Source: Clostridiales bacterium (GTDB lineage Bacteria; Bacteroidota; Bacteroidia; Bacteroidales; Muribaculaceae). Taken from it: a DNA stretch of 45,790 nucleotides. The first letter of the stretch is position 1. The number at the start of each line of letters is the position of its first letter. The DNA is taken from contig JAMPBP010000001.1 in the NCBI GenBank assembly GCA_023666645.1, positions 432,531 through 478,320 on the forward strand, given 5' to 3'. The position numbers and the translations under genes are program-made. Under the pieces are notes generated by a model that saw nothing but the letters and a program-made list of their open reading frames with translations, did no database searches and was not told the DNA's origin. Shown here piece after piece: positions 17,584 to 25,414 of the stretch.

Positions 17584-18099
17584 ATGAAGAAACTGTTTCT
17601 GACACTCCTCGTCGCCATCGCCGCCACCATAGCAGCATCGGCTCAGAAATTTGCCCTTGTCGACATGGAATACATCATGAAGAATATACCGGCCTGCGAG
17701 ATGGCCAACGAGCAGCTCAACCAACTCTCACAACGCTACCAGCGTGAGATCGAGAACCTCAACAACGAGGCCTCCGACCTTTACCAGCGTTACATACAGG
17801 ACAAGGTATTCCTCACCGCTGATCAGGTCAAGGCCCGCGAACAGGAAGTCGTGGACAAAGAGAAAGAGGCAACCGAGCTACGCTACAAATACTTCGGTCC
17901 CGAGGGTGAACTCAACAACAAGCGTCAATCGCTGCTAAAACCCATTCAGGACGATATTTATAACGCCATAAAGAAGATTTCGGAAGAGCGAGGCTACACC
18001 CTCATCATGGACCGGGCAAGCTCAAGCGACATCATCTTTGCCTCTCCCAAAATCGACATCTCCAACGAGGTGCTTGCCAAATTGGGATTTTCCAACTAA
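17584..18099 (+). CDS. OmpH/Skp family periplasmic chaperone (first copy)
   Basis: Skp-like chaperones hold unfolded outer-membrane proteins in the periplasm on the way to BamA. The 171-aa precursor has a signal peptide ending ASAQ, then KFALVDMEYIMKNIP, the family's first strand and helix (usually 'vdmqyil..ip'), a long charged coiled coil (about 45-120), and a C-terminal strand segment GYTLIMDRAS. Length is typical. It lies downstream of bamA and the 32-aa peptide and is followed by a second copy after 140 nt. Confidence 0.93.
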   Translation: MKKLFLTLLVAIAATIAASAQKFALVDMEYIMKNIPACEMANEQLNQLSQRYQREIENLNNEASDLYQRYIQDKVFLTADQVKAREQEVVDKEKEATELRYKYFGPEGELNNKRQSLLKPIQDDIYNAIKKISEERGYTLIMDRASSSDIIFASPKIDISNEVLAKLGFSN

Positions 18100-18113
18100 A
18101 TTGATTACCTTTG
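18082..18113 (+). promoter_or_regulatory. Predicted promoter for the second ompH gene
   Basis: TTG at 18082-18084, 21 nt, then TACCTTTG at 18106-18113. The -33 element lies inside the end of the first ompH gene. A start near 18119 gives a 120-nt leader with AGGG-ataa-CCCT (18116-18127) at its 5' end. Confidence 0.6.
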
Positions 18114-18213
18114 TGAGGGATAACCCTGAAGATATCAACAACGGGATTACCTCGCAACTCTGTCAACATAATAACAGGAATAAAAACTAAATAATATAAT
18201 AACCATCAAACCC

Positions 18214-18230
18214 TCGGCCCAAGAGGCCGA
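18214..18230 (+). promoter_or_regulatory. Hairpin 9 nt before the second ompH start
   Basis: TCGGCC (18214-18219) pairs with GGCCGA (18225-18230) around caaga. Its position just ahead of the start codon could affect initiation; this is inference. Confidence 0.35.
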
Positions 18231-18239
18231 ACGAAAGCT

Positions 18240-18743
18240 ATGATCAAGAAAATTCTTTTTGCCATATGCGTGGCAATTCCCGCAGTGATCTGCGCACAGA
18301 CAGCAAAGTTTGGTACAGTTGACATCGAGTCGATCATTCCTTCGATGCCCGAGTACACACAGGCCAACACTCAGATTGAACAAGCCTCCAAGAAGTATGA
18401 GTCAGAGTATGCCACACTTCAGGAAGAGCTGAACAAAAAGATGGCCGAGTTCCAGCAGCTCAACAATGATGCCAACACTCCTCAGTCGATCAAGGACCGC
18501 CGCATACAGGAAATCCAGGAGATGGACGAGCGCGCACAGCAGTTCATCAAGACAGCCCAGCAGGACATACAGCGCCAGCAGGCTCAGCTCATGCAGCCCA
18601 TTCAGGAAAAGATGATGAACGCCATCAAGGCAGTCGGAGCTGAAAACGGATTCACCATGATATTTCCCCTGGGCAGCGCCCTTTACGAGAGCAGCGATGT
18701 AGTTGACTGCACACCTCTCGTGAAAACAAAACTCGGCATCTAA
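18240..18743 (+). CDS. OmpH/Skp family periplasmic chaperone (second copy)
   Basis: A paralogue of the preceding gene with the same layout: signal peptide (MIKKILFAICVAIPAVICAQ), KFGTVDIESIIPSMP, a glutamine-rich coiled coil (about 40-120) and a C-terminal GFTMIFPLGSALYESSDVVD segment. The 167-aa length is standard. Tandem ompH genes after bamA are common in Bacteroidales. This copy has its own promoter-like sequence and a 120-nt leader, so it may be expressed independently of the bamA transcript. A terminator follows directly. Confidence 0.93.
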   Translation: MIKKILFAICVAIPAVICAQTAKFGTVDIESIIPSMPEYTQANTQIEQASKKYESEYATLQEELNKKMAEFQQLNNDANTPQSIKDRRIQEIQEMDERAQQFIKTAQQDIQRQQAQLMQPIQEKMMNAIKAVGAENGFTMIFPLGSALYESSDVVDCTPLVKTKLGI

Positions 18744-18764
18744 AAACTGCTAAAAACAAGAAAC

Positions 18765-18806
18765 AAAGCCCCCGGTCGCAATACAAGCGCCCGGGGCTTT
18801 TTTTTA
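18765..18806 (+). terminator. Terminator of the bamA-ompH transcript
   Basis: aaagccccc and the matching ggggcttt form a GC-rich stem with one internal mismatch, followed by a run of eight T. The repeat array begins right after it. Confidence 0.85.
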
Positions 18807-18807
18807 G

Positions 18808-19140
18808 GCTGCACTGAGAGAACTGAGAGTACTGGGAGAGCTGGGGTGCCTGAAAAGCTGGGAAAGCCGGAAGATCCGGAAGGTTTGAGAGAGCAGTGCT
18901 CTCAGTGCTCCCAGTGCTCCCAGCGCTCTCAGCTCTCTCAGCGCTCCCAGCTCTCCCAGTTCTCCCAGTGCTCTCAGCTCTCCCAGTACTCTCAGCGCTC
19001 TCAGCTCTCCCAGTACTCTCAGCGCTCCCAGTGCTCTCAGCTCTCCCAGTTCTCTCAGCGCTCCCAGCGCTCTCAGCTCTCTCAGCGCTCCCAGTGCTCC
19101 CAGTGCTCCCAATGCTCTCAGCCCTCCCAGTGCTCCCATA
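18808..19140 (+). repeat. 9-bp tandem repeat array with inverted arms (array 1)
   Basis: From 18899 to 19132 there are 26 contiguous 9-bp units of consensus CTCYCAGYN with no loss of phase, plus a partial unit. Variation is almost confined to positions 4, 8 and 9. To the left, 18812-18893 holds about nine increasingly degenerate units in the opposite orientation (CTGRGAGNN; for example actgagaga, actgggaga), so the whole array is an inverted repeat. It fills the space between the ompH terminator and the mdh terminator. Because the unit holds no stop in five frames, long spurious ORFs (SQCSQ, LPVLSA, RAESTGS) cross it; none has a coding signature. Confidence 0.95.
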
Positions 19141-19172
19141 AAAAAGAGGATGCACCAATTGGCACATCCTCG
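19140..19172 (-). terminator. Terminator of mdh
   Basis: Read on the minus strand, gaggatg, tg, ccaattgg, tg, catcctc forms a long near-perfect hairpin (19146-19171) followed by six T. It faces the ompH terminator across the repeat array. Confidence 0.85.
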
Positions 19173-19198
19173 TTGTTAAATAATTTTTCTGATGGAGA

Positions 19199-20134
19199 TC
19201 AGAGCGCTGAGGCGAGAGCTGCGTTGGTTTTGTGCACAGCTGCTGCGCTGGCAGCAAATTTCTCCTTCTCTACGTCGTTAAGCTCAAACTCTACGATCTT
19301 CTCGATGCCATTCTTGCCCAGGATACAGGGAACACCGATGCAGAGGTCCTTCTCGCCATACTCACCTTCGAGCAGAGCAGAGCAAGAAATAAGGCGCTTC
19401 TGGTCGTGAAGCACAGCGGCTACAACCTGAGCTGCGGCAGCTCCGGGAGCATACCATGCTGATGTGCCAAGGAGCTTGGTGAGAGTTGCACCTCCTACCA
19501 TTGTGTCGGCAGCTACCTTCTCGAGTGTCTCAGCATCGAGGTAGTTGGTAGCAGGAACACCGCGATATGCAGCATAGCGTGTCAAAGGAATCATTGTGGT
19601 ATCACCGTGACCACCGATTACGATACCCTCAACCTCGGTCATGTTGGCACCGAGAGCAAGGCTCAGGAAATATTTGAAACGAGCGCTGTCGAGAGCTCCA
19701 CCCATACCGATGATGCGGTTCTTGGGAAGACCCGATGTCTTGTGAATAAGATAGGTCATTGTGTCCATGGGGTTGGATACACACACAATGACAGCATTGG
19801 GAGAATACTTCAGCACGTTGTCGGTAACCGACTTAACGATACCGGCATTTACACCGATAAGTTCCTCACGGGTCATACCCGGCTTGCGGGGGATACCTGA
19901 AGTGATGACAACAACATCACTGCCGGCGGTTTTCTCATAGTCGTTGGTAACTCCTACGAGACGTGTCTGCAGACCAAGGATATTGACCGTCTGGTTGATA
20001 TCCATTGCTTTACCCTCTGAGAGACCCTCTTTGATATCGATAAGAACGACCTCGTCGGCTACCTGAGTGGTAACCAGAACATTGGCACAAGTAGCGCCTA
20101 CATTGCCGGCGCCTACAACTGTAACTTTTGACAT
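19199..20134 (-). CDS. mdh: Malate dehydrogenase (NAD-dependent, LDH-like)
   Basis: Oxidises malate to oxaloacetate or the reverse, as in the reductive TCA branch used by gut Bacteroidales to make succinate. The 311-aa protein has the Rossmann VGAGNVGAT motif, the substrate loop IPRKPGMTREEL whose arginine (rather than Gln) indicates malate specificity, the MGGALDSARF motif, and the catalytic-histidine segment GGHGDT. The ATG at 20134 is chosen because MSKVTVVGAGNVG is the family start; an upstream ATG adds 17 residues inside the promoter region. It is a single-gene transcript with its own promoter and terminator. Confidence 0.97.
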   Translation of the reverse strand: MSKVTVVGAGNVGATCANVLVTTQVADEVVLIDIKEGLSEGKAMDINQTVNILGLQTRLVGVTNDYEKTAGSDVVVITSGIPRKPGMTREELIGVNAGIVKSVTDNVLKYSPNAVIVCVSNPMDTMTYLIHKTSGLPKNRIIGMGGALDSARFKYFLSLALGANMTEVEGIVIGGHGDTTMIPLTRYAAYRGVPATNYLDAETLEKVAADTMVGGATLTKLLGTSAWYAPGAAAAQVVAAVLHDQKRLISCSALLEGEYGEKDLCIGVPCILGKNGIEKIVEFELNDVEKEKFAASAAAVHKTNAALASAL

Positions 20135-20163
20135 AAGTATTGTTTTTTTGGTTATTCTGCACA

Positions 20164-20192
20164 CAAAATTACAGAAAAATTTCAATAATCAA
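20164..20192 (-). promoter_or_regulatory. Predicted mdh promoter (TTG-N18-TAATTTTG)
   Basis: On the minus strand TTG at 20192-20190, 18 nt, TAATTTTG at 20171-20164, about 30 nt before the mdh ATG. Confidence 0.65.
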
Positions 20193-20201
20193 TAGTGTGA
20201 G

Positions 20202-20246
20202 CGTATAAAAAATTTCAAGAGCCCGATCCGTTGGAAACAGGCTCTT
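20202..20246 (-). terminator. Probable terminator after the ROK kinase gene
   Basis: AAGAGCC (minus strand, 20246-20240) pairs with GGCTCTT (20223-20217); the downstream minus-strand sequence is gaaattttttat. It separates the mur/ddl operon from the mdh promoter. Confidence 0.6.
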
Positions 20247-20259
20247 TGTCAGGTGCTGA

Positions 20260-21219
20260 TCACTTAGCTTCCCATCCGAGAGCCGAGGCTCCGAGTATGG
20301 CGGCATCGGCTTCCTTGAGCTCGCTTGGAATAATCTTTACCTTACCCTTCCACAGGTTGAGCATGTTGCGGTTCATAGACTCGCGCATGGGAGCGAAGAG
20401 CAGTTCACCGCTCTTGGCCAGTCCACCGAATATTACAAAAGCCTCGGGAGCCGAGAACACAGTGAAATCAGCGAGTGCCTCACCGAGAATATTGCCTGTG
20501 AACTCAAAAATCTCCTTGGCGAGCTTATCACCTGCCATGGCAGCGTCATAGACATCCTTTGACGTGATGCTGTCGATGTCGAGATTACGCAACAGTGACT
20601 CGTCGCTGCGTATCTCCAGGAACTCGCGTGCGGTGCGGGCCACACCTGTAGCCGAACAATAGGTCTCGAGACACCCGGTGCGACCGCAGCCACACAGGCG
20701 CCCGTTGTTGCGACGTGAAATCACATGGCCAAGCTCTCCGGCAAATCCATCATTGCCATATACAAGCTGCCCGTTGATAACGATTCCACTGCCCACACCG
20801 GTGCCGAGGGTAATCATAATAAAGTCTTTCATGCCACGGGCGGCACCATAGGTCATCTCACCGATGGCGGCTGCATTGGCATCGTTGGTCACAGCCACGG
20901 GCAAGTCAAATTTCTCGCTGACAATTTTGCCCAGTGGCAGCGGAGTGGGCCAAGGTAGATTGGCGCTGTCCTCAATCATGCCGGTAAAGAAGTTGGCATT
21001 CGGGGCTCCGATGCCTATGCCATGGATTTTATCCTCGGCGTCAGTGTCATTGATGAGCTTGGTAAGCTCAGTATGCAACTCGTCGACATAGAGATTGAAA
21101 TCGCTATGTTTGCGGGTTTTGATTGAAGAACTTGCGATAACGTTACCGCGTGCGTCGACTATACCGAAAACGGTATTGGTACCACCCATGTCGATACCTA
21201 TAACATAAGGTTTTGCCAT
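20260..21219 (-). CDS. ROK family sugar kinase (glucokinase-like)
   Basis: A 319-aa ROK kinase. It has the N-terminal ATP-binding GIDMGGTNTVFGIVD, the catalytic Asp113 in TNDANAAA, GTGVGSGIVINGQL, and the ROK zinc site (His165, Cys176, Cys178, Cys183 in GHVISRR to CGCGRTGCLE). No N-terminal DNA-binding domain is present, so it is an enzyme rather than a repressor. The closest family is bacterial glucokinase, but ROK kinases also phosphorylate ManNAc, GlcNAc and other sugars, and its place as the last gene of a Mur ligase/Ddl operon leaves the substrate open. It starts 43 nt after ddl. Confidence 0.9.
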   Translation of the reverse strand: MAKPYVIGIDMGGTNTVFGIVDARGNVIASSSIKTRKHSDFNLYVDELHTELTKLINDTDAEDKIHGIGIGAPNANFFTGMIEDSANLPWPTPLPLGKIVSEKFDLPVAVTNDANAAAIGEMTYGAARGMKDFIMITLGTGVGSGIVINGQLVYGNDGFAGELGHVISRRNNGRLCGCGRTGCLETYCSATGVARTAREFLEIRSDESLLRNLDIDSITSKDVYDAAMAGDKLAKEIFEFTGNILGEALADFTVFSAPEAFVIFGGLAKSGELLFAPMRESMNRNMLNLWKGKVKIIPSELKEADAAILGASALGWEAK

Positions 21220-21262
21220 TGTTTAAGTATGATATTAGTTAATAATTAAGTTTTATTCATTT

Positions 21263-22450
21263 TCATTTTACACCTTTGGCTCCCTTCACCCCTTTGGTAC
21301 CGCCGCCCATGGCAAAGATATTGCTGTCATAGGTCTGGGTCTTCATGGCGAGCTCACGGCGACGCTTGATGGCGAGAGCCACGAGACGCTCCATAAGTTT
21401 ATCGAAAGGAATTCCCGAAGCTTCCCACAGATAGAAGGACAGCGATCCGGGAATGGTGTTGATTTCGTTGACATAAATGTCGCGGGTGTCACCGTTGACT
21501 ATCACATCGACACGGCTCACTCCGTGGCATGACAGCACGCGGAATGTCTCTCCGGCCAGATATTTGATGCGTTCAGTCTCCTCCTTAGGCAAGTCGGCCG
21601 GTATGCGCTTCTGAGAAGCCTGCATCCCTTTGGCTCCCTTTGTACCTCCCATGTACTTATCCTGATAGGTAAGGAAGTCACCGGTCTTGATCGGTTCTTC
21701 GAGCACAGATGTTGTATAGTCGTCACAGTCGCCGAGCACCGAGCAGTTTATTTCCTGAAGATTCTCGACAAAGTCCTCGACAATAATGCGGGTAGAATAA
21801 CGCTCAGCGTCCTCTACGCGACTCACAAGCTCATCGCGGTTTCCGGCACGTCCTATGCCCACACTCGAGCCGAGATTGGCCGGCTTGACAATCACCGGGT
21901 ATCCGATCTGTCTCTCGATGCGCTCAATCAGTTCATCGCGTTGCTTGAACCATTGTTTATCGGTGAACCACACATAGTCCACAACAGGAATCCCTGATTC
22001 ACGCAGAATCATTTTCATAGTGATTTTGTCCATACCGTTGGCTGAGGCCAAGGTGTTGCAACCGGCATAGGGGATACCGATGGTGTCGAGCAGCCCCTCA
22101 AAGGTACCATCCTCACCATTAGAGCCATGTAGCACGGGAATCACCACATCGAGTTTTGCGGCGATACCACTCCCCATCAGAGGCTTGCGCTCCAGATAAA
22201 GATTGTAATCCCCGGTCTCGGGTCGCATGTACACTTGGCGGCACTGCTTTATAAGTGCCGGCATGTTACGGTAATTTGCGACATCGAGCAGCGCATCGCC
22301 TGTATACCACTTTCCATCCTTTGCGATGTAGACAGGTGTGACATCAAAACGTTCACGGTTCACGGCATGCATTGCCTGTGACGCCGAGATTACCGATATT
22401 TCATGTTCGGTGGAACGTCCACCAAAAAATACTCCTATATTTGTTTTCAT
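21263..22450 (-). CDS. ddl: D-alanine--D-alanine ligase with repeat-derived C-terminal tail
   Basis: An ATP-grasp ligase that joins two D-alanines for the peptidoglycan stem. The 395-aa protein has FFGGRSTEHEISVISA, VIPVLHGSNGEDGT, KPANLGSSVGIG and the DVIVN...VNEINTIPGSLSFYLWEASG metal-binding end. The omega-loop contains FLTYQDKY with Lys265-Tyr266, the pair found in D-Ala/D-Ser ligases rather than the His of VanA-type D-Ala-D-Lac ligases. By eye the sequence resembles Firmicutes-type ligases. Two glycine-lysine tracts are odd: GGTKGAKGM after Tyr266 and a final GGGTKGVKGAKGVK, which share a 14-nt DNA segment. It lies 38 nt after the Mur ligase. Confidence 0.92.
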   Translation of the reverse strand: MKTNIGVFFGGRSTEHEISVISASQAMHAVNRERFDVTPVYIAKDGKWYTGDALLDVANYRNMPALIKQCRQVYMRPETGDYNLYLERKPLMGSGIAAKLDVVIPVLHGSNGEDGTFEGLLDTIGIPYAGCNTLASANGMDKITMKMILRESGIPVVDYVWFTDKQWFKQRDELIERIERQIGYPVIVKPANLGSSVGIGRAGNRDELVSRVEDAERYSTRIIVEDFVENLQEINCSVLGDCDDYTTSVLEEPIKTGDFLTYQDKYMGGTKGAKGMQASQKRIPADLPKEETERIKYLAGETFRVLSCHGVSRVDVIVNGDTRDIYVNEINTIPGSLSFYLWEASGIPFDKLMERLVALAIKRRRELAMKTQTYDSNIFAMGGGTKGVKGAKGVK

Positions 22451-22488
22451 AATTATTCGGCCCTACCTACGAGCCGAGGTCTATGTGG

Positions 22489-24096
22489 TTATTTGAAAGT
22501 GTCGGGAAGATCATTCTCGTATAGCACCGTATCGCCGGGCTTGGCAATGGAAGAGAGCAGACGCTGGGCCTCGTTGAAACTGTCGGACACATGGATATGC
22601 TCCTTGGCGAGCTGTCCACTCTCATGCAAGCCATCGAGCAGAGCCTCGCGGTTGTAGGCTCCCACTATGATAGCATCATCGACATTGCCGGCTATATGCA
22701 ATCCAAGCTGCCGGTTGTAGTCATATTGCTTATCGCCCAGCTCGACCATACCGGGAGTCACTATGATGCGTCGGCCACCGGTCATGCGTGAGAGCACATC
22801 GACCGCCATGCGCGATCCATCAGGGTTGGAATTGAAAGCATCGTCGATGATGGTGATTCCACCGGGAGTGTGCTTCATATTGAGACGGTGTTCAACCTGT
22901 TGAATGCTCTCCACAGCATATCTTATCTTGCTGTCGCTCACACCCATATAGCGTGCGACGATTACAGCGGCTATGAGATTGGAGATATTGCATTCTCCCA
23001 CGAGCTTGGTGTGGAGAGGCAGACGATATCCCTCGGGGCCCTCTATGGTAAAACTCGTGCCTGTAGCGCTGTACACAATGTCGGCAGCCTTATAGTCGGC
23101 ATTTACACTGTTTTTCACCGCATATCGTATACACCTCACATTGTCGACAGGACGGTTGGCCACAAATTCAAAATCGTCATTCACCACCGCCAATCCGTCA
23201 TCGGGAAGCGCGTCAACGAGCTCAAACTTGGTACGCTGCACATTCTCTATGCTCTTGAACGACTCCAGGTGCTGCTCACCCACAGCAGTCACTATGCCTA
23301 CCGATGGGTGAACCAGCCGGCATATCTCGCTGATATCGCCCGGTTGCTTGGCTCCCATCTCACACACGAACACTTGGGTATAGGGCTTGAGGTATTCCCT
23401 CACGGTTCTTATCACACCCATGGTGGTATTGAACGATCCGGGAGTCATCAGAGTCTCATACTCCTCGCTGAGAATGCGCTGCAGATAATGCTTTGTGCTT
23501 GTCTTGCCATAGCTGCCTGTAATGCCCACCACCTTGAGGTCGGGCATCGAAGCGAGAATTCTCTCGGCATCCTTATAGTAGCGGCGGTTGATGGCTTTCT
23601 CCACAGGGGAGAGAATAAGATTGGCCAGCAACATGAAAAAAGGGGAAACAGCCGCAACCGCGATAGCCATGGCACAGGTGGTGACCATGTTGCCGGTAGC
23701 CCACCATGTCGCGCCGGTAAGTCCCCACCCCAATATGAGCGATACCGTGAGTATGCGCCATGCACGGCGGGTCATCACCAGCGGCTTCTTATATCGCCTG
23801 CTGATCAGATTTATGAGGCACCCGGTTATTATGGCGATAGCCACCGGGGCGGTGATTGCAAATGGAAGATTGTGAACGAGCAACAGGAACAGGGCGATAC
23901 AGCCCAGAATGCGGTTCACACGTGTCGACTCACCGCTGTTGTTGAACCAGCGCGTGTAGCGGTCATTGCGATATGAGTTCTGTTGCAGCATCATCAGGTC
24001 ACGCCGCAACACAGGCACCAGATAAATCAGCGCGAGAAGGACCAGAATGGCCGCTACCGAGGTGAGATATGTGGAATTGTAAACTAAGGGAGTCAT
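22489..24096 (-). CDS. Membrane-anchored MurF-like Mur ligase
   Basis: A 535-aa protein combining an N-terminal membrane domain and a Mur ligase. Hydrophobic helices are at about 12-30, 62-80, 81-98, 113-132 and 137-164. The catalytic part begins near 185 with the P-loop GITGSYGKTST (191-201), then the MTPGSFNTTMGV segment, CEMGAKQPGDI, GIVTAVGEQHLESF and the C-terminal IIDDAFNSNPDGSRMAVDVL typical of MurF, which adds D-Ala-D-Ala to UDP-MurNAc-tripeptide. Ordinary Bacteroidetes MurF is about 430 aa and soluble, so this is either a replacement or a second, specialised enzyme. It abuts the hydrolase stop with no gap and is followed by ddl. Confidence 0.9.
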   Translation of the reverse strand: MTPLVYNSTYLTSVAAILVLLALIYLVPVLRRDLMMLQQNSYRNDRYTRWFNNSGESTRVNRILGCIALFLLLVHNLPFAITAPVAIAIITGCLINLISRRYKKPLVMTRRAWRILTVSLILGWGLTGATWWATGNMVTTCAMAIAVAAVSPFFMLLANLILSPVEKAINRRYYKDAERILASMPDLKVVGITGSYGKTSTKHYLQRILSEEYETLMTPGSFNTTMGVIRTVREYLKPYTQVFVCEMGAKQPGDISEICRLVHPSVGIVTAVGEQHLESFKSIENVQRTKFELVDALPDDGLAVVNDDFEFVANRPVDNVRCIRYAVKNSVNADYKAADIVYSATGTSFTIEGPEGYRLPLHTKLVGECNISNLIAAVIVARYMGVSDSKIRYAVESIQQVEHRLNMKHTPGGITIIDDAFNSNPDGSRMAVDVLSRMTGGRRIIVTPGMVELGDKQYDYNRQLGLHIAGNVDDAIIVGAYNREALLDGLHESGQLAKEHIHVSDSFNEAQRLLSSIAKPGDTVLYENDLPDTFK

Positions 24097-24882
24097 TTAT
24101 CTCGACTGATTAAGGAAATTATCCAATACACGGGAGAAAGCCGCCGGGTTGTCAAGGAAGCTGAAGTGGCCGCAATGAGAGAACGACACCAATCCGGCAT
24201 CGGGAATCAGCTTTTCCATTATGCGGGCATCGGACATGGGAGTGGCGGTATCCTCCTCTCCCCACATGAGCAGAGTGGGAGCTTTCACCAGGGGCATGAC
24301 ATGCCTGAGATCCTCATTGACCACCTTCGACATGACGCTGCGCATCATGGGCGACGCCTGGCGGTAGTCGGCACTGCCACGACGCGACCTGTAGCGCTCT
24401 ATCAATGTTTCGCCACGTTTCTTGCCGAGCAACATCGGAGCCAGTTTCTTGTAGATCTTGAAGCGGTACACTTTGAGATAGTAACCCAGTTGACGGCGTG
24501 GCTTGACACCGGCGGCATCGACAAGCACCATTTTCTTAACATTATTGCGTGATGCATAGAGGATAGCTACACGCCCGCCAAAAGAATGCCCCACAAGTAT
24601 AGGTTCTCCGGCATCCTCGGCAGCAACCAGGTCCTCGATGACCCGGGTATAGTCGTCGACTCCCCATGGCGTGCCATCGGGTCGCAATGGAGGCTCGGTC
24701 GAGGAACCGTGACCGGGAAAGTCGACTGTGAGTACCCGGTGACAAGGAGCAAGCACAGCACGCATGCTTTCGACCGTAGAAGCATCACACCCCCAGCCGT
24801 GCATGAGAATGACGGTGTCAGGGCCATTACCTGTGACAGTGTAGTGCATTGTCACACCACGTGTCGAGAGCTGCTTGTCCAT
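24097..24882 (-). CDS. Alpha/beta-hydrolase fold protein
   Basis: A 261-aa alpha/beta hydrolase without signal peptide. The oxyanion segment is MHGWGCDAS, the nucleophile Ser100 lies in GHSFGGR, the acid is in WGEEDTATP and the catalytic His in SHCGHFSFL. Substrate unknown; the operon suggests a wall-precursor or amino-acid ester or amide. The ATG at 24882 fits the family start; a GTG at 24912 that overlaps the Lrp stop (GTGA) would add ten residues and would mean translational coupling. The stop directly abuts the Mur ligase ATG. Confidence 0.88.
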   Translation of the reverse strand: MDKQLSTRGVTMHYTVTGNGPDTVILMHGWGCDASTVESMRAVLAPCHRVLTVDFPGHGSSTEPPLRPDGTPWGVDDYTRVIEDLVAAEDAGEPILVGHSFGGRVAILYASRNNVKKMVLVDAAGVKPRRQLGYYLKVYRFKIYKKLAPMLLGKKRGETLIERYRSRRGSADYRQASPMMRSVMSKVVNEDLRHVMPLVKAPTLLMWGEEDTATPMSDARIMEKLIPDAGLVSFSHCGHFSFLDNPAAFSRVLDNFLNQSR

Positions 24883-24908
24883 ACGTTTCGGGTGGTGGAA
24901 GTGCAAAA

Positions 24909-25376
24909 TCACTCAACCGGCTCGACCGGGAGCGGACGGTTGAAAATCTCCTTGAACGATATCAACGACTCAGTGCGGGCCAATCCCAGGCACAACAGCT
25001 TGTCCTGAATGATATGGAGCAGATGGTCATTGTTACGGGCGTAGATCTTGATGAACAGGTCATAACGTCCTGTAGTGAAGTGACATTCCACAACTTCGGG
25101 GACATTTTTAAGACGCTCTATAACCTCATTGAGGCGTGAGGGATCCTTAAGGAAAAATCCCACATAGGAGCATGTGTCGTAGCCCAGCGATGAAGGGCTT
25201 ATGTTGAGTTCCGAACCTTCGATAACACCTATCGACTGCAGACGGCTCACTCGTTGATGAACGGCAGCACCCGACACCTTGCATTCCCTTGCTATCTCAA
25301 GGAAGGGACGGCGTGCATTTTCGAGAAGAAGTTGCAAAATTTTGATATCGAGCGCATCTAATTGTGGACGTGCCAT
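24909..25376 (-). CDS. Lrp/AsnC family transcriptional regulator
   Basis: A 155-aa feast/famine regulator. The N-terminal winged helix-turn-helix (about 5-55, DIKILQLLLENARRPFLEIA then VSGAAVHQRVSRL) and the C-terminal RAM ligand-binding domain (about 70-145, with VGFFLKDPSRLNEV and EVVECHFTTGRYDLFIKI) are clear. Such proteins bind amino acids and usually control adjacent genes and themselves. It is first in a run with hydrolase, Mur ligase, Ddl and ROK kinase, so a local regulator of that operon sensing an amino acid such as alanine is a reasonable inference. Confidence 0.93.
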   Translation of the reverse strand: MARPQLDALDIKILQLLLENARRPFLEIARECKVSGAAVHQRVSRLQSIGVIEGSELNISPSSLGYDTCSYVGFFLKDPSRLNEVIERLKNVPEVVECHFTTGRYDLFIKIYARNNDHLLHIIQDKLLCLGLARTESLISFKEIFNRPLPVEPVE

Positions 25377-25414
25377 ATGTGATTTGATAATTTAACTGTG
25401 AAACAATATGTTGC

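Noticed and set aside
18899-19132. CRISPR array
   Set aside because: The unit is 9 bp with no unique spacers and no cas genes are near.
18846-19409. Long ORFs across the repeat array on both strands (SQCSQ, LPVLSA, RAESTGS, LGALRELG products)
   Set aside because: The 9-bp unit contains no stop codon in five frames, so open frames arise automatically. The products are pure repeat translation without signal peptide or domain, and the ORF ends run antisense into mdh.
22870-23976. 368-codon open frame opposite the Mur ligase
   Set aside because: Antisense shadow with His- and Ser-rich composition and no domain, while the minus-strand frame has clear Mur ligase motifs.
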